Source: a bacterium
GTDB taxonomy: Bacteria; Patescibacteriota; Minisyncoccia; UBA6257; GWB1-50-10
DNA: 22,271 bases
Direction of reading: 5' to 3'
Assembly: GCA_021814835.1 (NCBI GenBank)
Contig: JAKAHO010000007.1
Location: 1 to 22,271, forward strand
In this document: piece by piece, positions 15,116 through 20,422 of the stretch
Numbering within the stretch: position 1 is the stretch's first letter
Layout of the letters: each line of letters begins with the position of its first letter
Notes under the pieces: model-generated
Told to the model about the DNA's origin: nothing
Seen by the model: the letters and a program-made list of their open reading frames with translations, nothing else
The model's database searches: none
Position numbers and translations under genes: made by a program

Positions 15116-15487
15116 ATGTATATCGATTTATTGAACAAAATGAAGAATGCCGAGGCTGCTGAGAAATTCTTCCTCAAAACTAAGTACACGAAGATGGATA
15201 ATGCCGTCGTCGAGATTCTTTCCCGCTACGGATTCGTGAAGAGCTTTGAAGTGAAAGGCAAGTCATACAAGAAGGTCATCGAGCTCGAGCTCGACACGAA
15301 GCGTCCTATCCGCGGTCTGAACTTTATGAGCAAGCCTTCGCTCCGCCGCTATGCGGGATATGACGAGTTCAGGCGCGTGAAGAGCGGACACGGACTTCTC
15401 GTAGTTTCCACCTCGAAGGGCGTAATGTCCGGCGACGAGGCTAAGAAGGAAAAGGTAGGAGGTCAACTCCTGTTCCAGATCTGGTAA
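15116..15487 (+). CDS. rpsH: 30S ribosomal protein S8
   Basis: The 123-residue S8 (uS8) binds the central domain of 16S rRNA and, in E. coli, represses the spc operon. It shows the N-terminal MYIDLLNKMKNAE, ILSRYGFVKSFEV, the conserved SKPSLRRYAGYDE, GHGLLVVSTSKGVMSGDEAK, and ends in Gln-Ile-Trp. ATG 15116 is used because the earlier in-frame ATG at 15035 lies inside rpsZ in another frame. Length is near the usual 130. Confidence 0.97.
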   Translation: MYIDLLNKMKNAEAAEKFFLKTKYTKMDNAVVEILSRYGFVKSFEVKGKSYKKVIELELDTKRPIRGLNFMSKPSLRRYAGYDEFRRVKSGHGLLVVSTSKGVMSGDEAKKEKVGGQLLFQIW

Positions 15488-15507
15488 GCATTTACTAATA
15501 CACTATT

Positions 15508-16059
15508 ATGTCGAAAGTAGGAAAAAAACCGATAGAAATCCCGAACGGCATCACCGTTTCTGTGGAGAAGGATACCGTAACCGTCAAAGACGCAAAGCGT
15601 TCGCTTGTGATACCCCGCTTGCGCGGTATTGAGGTCACGGTAAAGGGTAATGAGGTCGTGCTCGAAGTAGCATCGACCGCAAAGCAAATCCGCAGCAACT
15701 GGGGAACGCTCCGCGCGCTTATCCAGAACGCAATCGTTGGTCTTGTAAGCGGTTATGAGAAGACGTTGATTCTTGAGGGCGTCGGATTCAAGATGGCGAA
15801 GGAAGGTAACAACCTTACGTTGAACCTTGGTTTCTCGCACCCAGTGAAGTATCCCGCTCCTGAGCATGTCGAGTTTATCGTTGAGAAAAATACTATTTTA
15901 AAAATTAAGGGATTCGATAAGGGACTTGTGGGACAGGTCGCTGCGGAAATCCGTGCAATGAAGAAGCCCGAACCGTACAAGGGAAAGGGATTCCACTATT
16001 CCGATGAAGTCGTACAGCGCAAAGCGGGTAAGAAAGCCGCAACTGCAGGCGCAGCATAA
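15508..16059 (+). CDS. rplF: 50S ribosomal protein L6
   Basis: The 183-residue L6 (uL6) lies near the factor-binding site. Both duplicated domains are present: SKVGKKPIEIPNGITVSV at the start, and LEGVGFKMAKEGNNLTLNLGFSH in the middle. The conserved KKPEPYKGKGFHYSDE near residue 150 is followed by an Ala/Lys tail (KAGKKAATAGAA). It has no Shine-Dalgarno sequence (TACTAATACACTATT before the ATG). It lies 20 nt after rpsH and 14 nt before rplR. Confidence 0.98.
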   Translation: MSKVGKKPIEIPNGITVSVEKDTVTVKDAKRSLVIPRLRGIEVTVKGNEVVLEVASTAKQIRSNWGTLRALIQNAIVGLVSGYEKTLILEGVGFKMAKEGNNLTLNLGFSHPVKYPAPEHVEFIVEKNTILKIKGFDKGLVGQVAAEIRAMKKPEPYKGKGFHYSDEVVQRKAGKKAATAGAA

Positions 16060-16073
16060 TCTAACTCACTACT

Positions 16074-16427
16074 ATGAACTCAAGAAAGAAATTAATTCAG
16101 GTGAGGGGAAGGAGAGCGTCCCGCGTGCGCGCAACGGTGCGCGGCAGCGCAGAGAGGCCCCGCCTTTCGGTATTCCGCAGCAACCGCTTTATGCTCGCGC
16201 AGCTTATTGACGATGTCGCAGGAAAGACGCTTGCATCCGTAACTTCGAAGGCGATGAAGACAAAAGGAACGAAAACCGCAGGCGCGGAGTTCGTCGGAAA
16301 AGCGATTGCGGCAGCGGCAAAAACCGCAGGCGTAAGCTCAGTGGTATTTGACCGCGGTTCATACCGCTATCATGGCCGTGTGGCGGCGCTTGTCGAAGCA
16401 GCAAGAAAAGAAGGTCTTAAGGTATAA
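16074..16427 (+). CDS. rplR: 50S ribosomal protein L18
   Basis: The 117-residue L18 (uL18) binds 5S rRNA with L5. Recognised from GRRASRVRATVRGSAERPRL, the SNRFMLAQLIDDVAGKTLAS segment, AEFVGKAIAAAAKTAGVSSV and the end FDRGSYRYHGRVAALVEAAR. Length is normal. It lies 6 nt before rpsE. Confidence 0.98.
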   Translation: MNSRKKLIQVRGRRASRVRATVRGSAERPRLSVFRSNRFMLAQLIDDVAGKTLASVTSKAMKTKGTKTAGAEFVGKAIAAAAKTAGVSSVVFDRGSYRYHGRVAALVEAARKEGLKV

Positions 16428-16433
16428 CAGCAT

Positions 16434-16997
16434 ATGAACTTTAATCCTAGAACCCCCAATACAGGAGCAGGACGCGGACCCGGCGGATCGGGACGAGGAC
16501 CTGGAGGCCCTGGACGCGGACCCGGTGGACCCCGCAGGCCGTTTGTGAAGCGCGTAAGCGAATTTAAAGAGCGTGTTATTGAAGTGCGCCGTGTGACGCG
16601 TGTCGTCGCCGGAGGTAAGCGCTTCAGTTTCCGCGCAACGGTCATCGTCGGCGATATGAAAGGACGCGTGGGCGTAGGTGTTGCTAAGGGTTTGGACTTT
16701 TCGGCAGCCGTACAGAAAGCGCAGCGTCAGGCAGAGCGCGACGTCATCAAGGTAGAACTTAAGGACGGACGCACAGTGCCGTATGAGCTTGAAGCAAAAT
16801 TTGATGCGGCCCGCGTGCGTATTAAGCCCGCAAAGAAAGGCCACGGTCTTATTGCAGGAGGTTCTCTCCGCACCGTGCTTGAACTTGTTGGCGTGAAAGA
16901 CGTTTCCGCAAAGATTCTCGGACGCACCAAGAATAAAATCGCGAATGCATATGCCGGCATTGAGGCATTGCGCGAGCTCAGCGCAGTAAAGAAGTAA
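16434..16997 (+). CDS. rpsE: 30S ribosomal protein S5 with N-terminal Gly-Arg-Pro repeat
   Basis: The 187-residue S5 (uS5) takes part in decoding accuracy and mRNA entry. The S5 core starts near residue 44 with FKERVIEVRRVTRVVAGGKR and FSFRATVIVGDMKGRVGVG, then HGLIAGGSLRTVLELVGVKD and a typical helical end. Before it lies a low-complexity extension of about 40 residues with three copies of the seven-residue unit GRGPGG(S/P) (residues 13-33). The extension is basic and probably disordered. The gene ends 9 nt before rplO, so rpmD (L30), which normally sits between them, is absent. Confidence 0.97.
   Translation: MNFNPRTPNTGAGRGPGGSGRGPGGPGRGPGGPRRPFVKRVSEFKERVIEVRRVTRVVAGGKRFSFRATVIVGDMKGRVGVGVAKGLDFSAAVQKAQRQAERDVIKVELKDGRTVPYELEAKFDAARVRIKPAKKGHGLIAGGSLRTVLELVGVKDVSAKILGRTKNKIANAYAGIEALRELSAVKK
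16470..16532 (+). repeat. Three tandem 21-bp repeats encoding GRGPGG(S/P)
   Basis: Three consecutive 21-base units encode Gly-Arg-Gly-Pro-Gly-Gly-Ser/Pro in the N-terminal extension of S5. The units differ at several third positions, so this is an established protein repeat, not a fresh slippage product. Confidence 0.85.
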
Positions 16998-17006
16998 ACT
17001 AATTAT

Positions 17007-17429
17007 ATGCAGCTCAACGAATTAAAACCGAAAAACGCATTGAGGAAGAAGCAGAAGCGCGTTGGCCGTGGAGGCAAGCGCGGTACTACTGCTGGACGCG
17101 GCCAGAAGGGTCAGCGTGCCCGCTCAGGCCACAGAATTCGCCCCGCAGAGCGCGATCTTTTGATTCGCATTCCGAAATTGCGCGGTATTAAAAACAAGAG
17201 CATCAGCGATGCGACCTGTATCGTGAATGTCGGCGAGCTTACCCGTATGTTCCCGTCGGGAGTTGTAAACAAGCAGGCGTTTGTTGATCTTGGACTTGTG
17301 AGGAACACGAGTGCGCGCATTAAAATCTTGAGCGGCGGCGAGGTAAAGAAAGCGCTTACGGTAGAGGGTATTGAGCTTTCCGCGGAAGCAAAGAAGAAGA
17401 TTGAGGCGGCAGGAGGTTCAATCAAATAA
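17007..17429 (+). CDS. rplO: 50S ribosomal protein L15
   Basis: The 140-residue L15 (uL15) is a late-assembly protein with a long basic N-terminal arm. The arm is seen as QKRVGRGGKRGTTAGRGQKG followed by ARSGHRIRPAERDL. The C-terminal domain has LVRNTSARIKILSGGEVKKA, then LTVEGIELSAEAKKKIEAAG. Length is normal. The next 102 nt before secY carry a possible leader peptide and an inverted repeat. Confidence 0.98.
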   Translation: MQLNELKPKNALRKKQKRVGRGGKRGTTAGRGQKGQRARSGHRIRPAERDLLIRIPKLRGIKNKSISDATCIVNVGELTRMFPSGVVNKQAFVDLGLVRNTSARIKILSGGEVKKALTVEGIELSAEAKKKIEAAGGSIK

Positions 17430-17431
17430 CT

Positions 17432-17518
17432 ATGAATCCCGTTAGAGTTTTACAAGCTTATTTGACGGAGATTATAGAAAACACGAAAACGTCGTTACAA
17501 GGAATAACTAATCAATAA
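17432..17518 (+). CDS. Possible 28-residue leader peptide before secY
   Basis: An ATG two bases after the rplO stop opens a 28-codon frame ending in TAA at 17516, 13 nt before the secY ATG. The peptide starts MNPVRVLQAYLTEI and is not recognised. Its start context (ATGAAT) equals that of secY. The first codons overlap the left arm of a 16-bp inverted repeat whose right arm holds the secY start, so translating it would open that structure. It could be a chance frame. Its value is mainly as part of the possible switch described for 17436-17533. Confidence 0.35.
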   Translation: MNPVRVLQAYLTEIIENTKTSLQGITNQ

Positions 17519-17533
17519 AAACTCTAACGGGAT
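17436..17533. promoter_or_regulatory. 16-bp perfect inverted repeat bracketing the rplO-secY gap
   Basis: ATCCCGTTAGAGTTTT (17436-17451) is repeated perfectly in inverse orientation at 17518-17533. The spacer is 66 nt. The last two bases of the right arm are the A and T of the secY start codon, so pairing in the mRNA would occlude secY initiation. A perfect 16-bp match at this spacing is very unlikely by chance. Function as a translational switch is inferred. Confidence 0.7.
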
Positions 17534-18803
17534 GAATAAGTTCCTTCTCATTTTTAAATCACCGGATCTTCGCAAAAAGGTGCTTATGGTGCTTTTTTGG
17601 CTTTTCGTATTCCGTTTGTTTGCATCGATTCCGATACCGGGCATCGATGCATCGAAGCTCCAGCAGTTTTTGCAATCGAACCAGTTATTCGGCTTCCTGA
17701 ACATCTTTTCTGGCGGCGGTTTGTCGCACCTCTCAATAATGATGCTTGGAGTGGGTCCGTATATTACGGCAACTATCATCATGCAGCTTTTGACGATTAT
17801 CTTCCCGTCACTTAAGAAAGCGTATTACGAGGAGGGAGCTGCGGGCAGAGCGAAGTTCAACCGCATCTCACGCCTTATTACTGTTCCGCTCGCGGCGCTC
17901 CAGGGCTATGGATTTTTGAATCTTTTGGCATCGCAAAACGTTATCGCGCATTTGCCGTTCCTTCCGCTTCTTACAAACGTGTTCATCATCACGGCGGGTG
18001 CGATGCTCCTCATGTGGATCGGTGAGATTATCTCGGAATACAAGGTAGGAAACGGTGTTTCCCTTCTTATCTTCGCGGGTATCGTCTCCGCGCTTCCGCA
18101 GTCGGTAGCGTCGGCATTCATTAATTACACGCCATCAGTGCTTCCGACCTACATCGTATTCACGATTCTTAGCTTGCTCGTTATCGCAGCGGTTGTGTAT
18201 GTAAACGAAGGAGAGCGTAAGCTTCCTATTTCGTACGCAAAGCAGGTGCGCGGTTCAAAGGTGTTCGGCGGCGCATCGACCTATTTGCCGCTCAAGGTAA
18301 ACCAGGCAGGCGTTATTCCAATAATCTTTGCGATTTCAATATTGCTTTTCCCGCAGTTTATTGCGCAGGCAATATCGATTTTCTCGCCCTCGCTTTCACT
18401 CACACTCAACGAGTTTGTGACGAAGGTGTTTAATAATCAGCTTATTTACGGCGTTATTTACTTCTTCCTCGTGGTCGTATTCACGTATTTCTATACGATG
18501 GTAACATTCGACCCGAAGGAGATTTCAAAGAACCTCCAGCAGAGCGGCGGCTTTATTCCGGGTATTCGCCCGGGTCAGGCGACTGCGGACGTCATCGCAA
18601 AGACGGTGAACCGCACGACGCTTTTCGGCGCGCTCTTCCTCGGTGTTATCGCCATCCTTCCAAACCTCACGCAGTACGTAACGGGCGTTCAGGCGCTCCG
18701 CGTAGGCGGTACGGCGCTTCTTATCGTGGTATCGGTGGCGCTCGAGTCTATGAAGCAGATTGAGTCTCAGCTTACTGTCCGCGAATACGAGGGAATCTTC
18801 TAG
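17532..18803 (+). CDS. secY: Preprotein translocase subunit SecY
   Basis: The 423-residue SecY forms the membrane channel for protein export. It has about ten hydrophobic helices, the early RLFASIPIPGID segment, FSGGGLSHLSIMMLGVGPYI in helix 2, PISYAKQVRGSKVFGGASTY before helix 6, GGFIPGIRPGQATADVI in the cytosolic loop, and VREYEGIF at the end. Its normal partner SecE is not in this window. SecA is encoded 1.6 kb downstream. The start at 17532 lies in the right arm of an inverted repeat, a setting suited to translational control. An ERIC-like palindrome starts four bases after the TAG. Confidence 0.99.
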   Translation: MNKFLLIFKSPDLRKKVLMVLFWLFVFRLFASIPIPGIDASKLQQFLQSNQLFGFLNIFSGGGLSHLSIMMLGVGPYITATIIMQLLTIIFPSLKKAYYEEGAAGRAKFNRISRLITVPLAALQGYGFLNLLASQNVIAHLPFLPLLTNVFIITAGAMLLMWIGEIISEYKVGNGVSLLIFAGIVSALPQSVASAFINYTPSVLPTYIVFTILSLLVIAAVVYVNEGERKLPISYAKQVRGSKVFGGASTYLPLKVNQAGVIPIIFAISILLFPQFIAQAISIFSPSLSLTLNEFVTKVFNNQLIYGVIYFFLVVVFTYFYTMVTFDPKEISKNLQQSGGFIPGIRPGQATADVIAKTVNRTTLFGALFLGVIAILPNLTQYVTGVQALRVGGTALLIVVSVALESMKQIESQLTVREYEGIF

Positions 18804-18807
18804 AAAA

Positions 18808-18900
18808 TAGTATTATTTTCGCCGCAGCTGCGTTGTTTCCTCCTCGCTGTACCATCCGGGTACAGCGTCGTCGTTACGCCTTGCTGCAACAAAAATACTA
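18808..18900. repeat. 93-bp imperfect palindrome, ERIC-like intergenic element
   Basis: The element has terminal inverted repeats TAGTATT (18808-18814) and AATACTA (18894-18900), GCAG/CTGC arms further in (18824-18827 with 18884-18887), and a perfect central 9-bp stem (18845-18853 with 18859-18867) around ATCCG. Read on the minus strand it contains TGCAGCAAGGCG (18888-18877) and AACGCAGCTGC (18834-18824), flanking the central hairpin. From memory this mirrors the layout of the enterobacterial ERIC/IRU element. It has no coding capacity. It probably is a small non-autonomous palindromic repeat. No second copy is seen in this window. Confidence 0.6.
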
Positions 18901-18922
18901 CAATTTCGGGGACGGAATGAAG

Positions 18923-18949
18923 AAATCCCGCCTATATGGCGGGATTTTT
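18923..18949 (+). terminator. Terminator between secY and adk
   Basis: A perfect 10-bp stem (18923-18932 with 18938-18947) closes the loop TATAT, and the 3' arm runs into five T (18945-18949). It most likely ends the ribosomal protein-secY operon. The ATG inside its loop and stem (18936) should not be used as the adk start. Confidence 0.85.
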
Positions 18950-18959
18950 GTTATTGTCG

Positions 18960-18965
18960 TACAAT
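18960..18965 (+). promoter_or_regulatory. -10 element for adk, probably leaderless
   Basis: TACAAT (18960-18965) matches the -10 consensus at 5/6. It lies after the terminator and six bases before the adk ATG, so transcription would start at or next to the start codon. No convincing -35 is seen. Confidence 0.4.
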
Positions 18966-18971
18966 GATCCT

Positions 18972-19655
18972 ATGGCAAAAGCAGTCATTGTATACGGCCC
19001 TCCCGGCTCAGGAAAGGGGACACAGGCAGAGCTTTTGGAGAGGAATTACGGTTTTATTCACTTCGATACGGGGCGTTTCCTCGAGAGTCTTTTGCGTTCC
19101 GAAAAAGCGAAGACGGACCCGATTTTGATGCGCGAAAAGGCGCTCTTTGATTCGGGAAAGCTTTGCACGCCTGAGTGGGTGCTTTCGATTGCAAAGGACG
19201 AGGCAACGCGTATCGCGGGCGCCGGCTTTGATATTGTATTCAGCGGTTCACCGCGTACGATGTACGAGGCATTTGGCGAGGGGGCGACGAAGGGACTTTT
19301 GGAAACACTCACGGGGGTGTATGGAAAAGAAAATATCAACGTCATAATGCTGAGGGTTGCAGATGAGACTTCAATTAAACGAAACAGCGGCCGACTTGTG
19401 TGTTCCGTATGCGGACTTCCGAAGCTTGAAAGCGTGTCGTTGCCGCACTGTGCGCTGTGCGCAGGGGATATGCGTACGCGCTCGCTCGACAACGTGGATG
19501 TCATCAAGGTGCGCCTTACGCAGTATCGTGAGCGGACGTTCCCCATTGTTGATGCTATGAAGAAGCAGGGCGTTAACGTATTCGAAGTAGACGGCGAGCC
19601 GTTGCCGTATAAGGTGCATGCCGAAGTGGTGCGCGCGCTTAAACTAATTAAATAA
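18972..19655 (+). CDS. adk: Adenylate kinase
   Basis: The 227-residue enzyme converts AMP plus ATP to two ADP in the cytoplasm. The P-loop GPPGSGKGT lies at residues 9-17, the AMP-side DTGR at 32-35, and the LID contains Ser-Gly-Arg followed by four cysteines (144, 147, 160, 163), a probable structural zinc site. Arg170 and Arg181, in the segment TRSLDNVDVIKVRL, match catalytic arginines of the family. The usual DGFPRT motif reads SGSPRT (91-96), so its Asp is missing. The start is ATG 18972, giving MAKAVIVYGPPGSG. An upstream in-frame ATG lies in the terminator. The gene opens an operon with map and secA, and it often sits beside secY in bacteria. Confidence 0.95.
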   Translation: MAKAVIVYGPPGSGKGTQAELLERNYGFIHFDTGRFLESLLRSEKAKTDPILMREKALFDSGKLCTPEWVLSIAKDEATRIAGAGFDIVFSGSPRTMYEAFGEGATKGLLETLTGVYGKENINVIMLRVADETSIKRNSGRLVCSVCGLPKLESVSLPHCALCAGDMRTRSLDNVDVIKVRLTQYRERTFPIVDAMKKQGVNVFEVDGEPLPYKVHAEVVRALKLIK

Positions 19656-19657
19656 TT

Positions 19658-20419
19658 ATGGTCAGGTTGAAGACTGAGGATGATATAAAACTCATGCGGG
19701 TTTCTGGTAAGATTCTTGCGCGCACCTTGCGCGAACTTTCCGTCGCTGCAAAGGCAGGAGTCACTCTCGCGTCTCTCGATAAGCTTGCCCGCAAAATGAT
19801 TACCGAGGCGGGAGGGGAGCCGACGTTTTTGGGATATACTCCTGAGGGCGCGGGAACGCCCTATCCGGCGGCGCTCTGCGCATCGGTCAACGAAACCATT
19901 GTGCACGGCATCCCCGGTAAATATGTGCTGAAGGACGGCGATTTGCTCTCGATTGATTTGGGAGTGACCTACAAGGGGCGTATAACCGATGCGGCGACGA
20001 CGGTTGCTATCGGCGATGTTTCACCTGAGGCGCACTCGTTGCTTCTTGCAACAAAGCGTTCGCTTGATGCCGCCATCAAGGAATGCGAGCCTGGGAAAAC
20101 CATCGGTGATATAGGATTTGCGATTGAGGCCATTGCAAAGAAAGCGAAGCTCCACGTGATTCGCGGACTTACCGGCCATGGCGTCGGCTTCAAACTTCAC
20201 GAGGATCCGAGTGTGTACAATTACGGCACAAGAGGCGAGGGAATGAAGCTTGTGCCGGGGCTTGTACTCGCAATCGAGCCGATGTTTTCAATCGGTTCTC
20301 CCTATGCGGTCGTGCGACGTGATGACAGCTTTGTGACGAAAGATAAGAGTCTCGCGGCGCATTTCGAACATACGATTGCGATTACGGAGACAGGACACGA
20401 GTTGCTGACGACTATCTAA
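19658..20419 (+). CDS. map: Methionine aminopeptidase type I
   Basis: The 253-residue enzyme removes the initiator methionine from new proteins. The metal ligands of the pita-bread fold are all present: Asp100 (LLSIDLGV), Asp111 (RITDAATT), His174 (GLTGHGVG), Glu207 (LAIEPMF) and Glu237 (HFEHT). The substrate His83 lies in ETIVHGIPGK. Length fits the compact type Ia form, with no N-terminal extension. It begins 2 nt after adk and ends 3 nt before secA, so the three are probably co-transcribed. It has no Shine-Dalgarno sequence. Confidence 0.98.
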   Translation: MVRLKTEDDIKLMRVSGKILARTLRELSVAAKAGVTLASLDKLARKMITEAGGEPTFLGYTPEGAGTPYPAALCASVNETIVHGIPGKYVLKDGDLLSIDLGVTYKGRITDAATTVAIGDVSPEAHSLLLATKRSLDAAIKECEPGKTIGDIGFAIEAIAKKAKLHVIRGLTGHGVGFKLHEDPSVYNYGTRGEGMKLVPGLVLAIEPMFSIGSPYAVVRRDDSFVTKDKSLAAHFEHTIAITETGHELLTTI

Positions 20420-20422
20420 TTT

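Noticed and set aside
17436..17533. Invertible DNA segment between the 16-bp inverted repeats
   Set aside because: The spacer is only 66 nt, no recombinase is nearby, and no strong promoter is seen in it; an RNA structure is the simpler reading.
18936..18971. Upstream ATG for adenylate kinase
   Set aside because: The ATG lies in the loop and stem of the terminator and upstream of the -10 element; family alignment supports ATG 18972.
19058..19906. 282-codon open frame on the minus strand across adk and map
   Set aside because: It spans two well-supported genes on the other strand, is Arg/Ser-rich without any family motif, and has no start signal.
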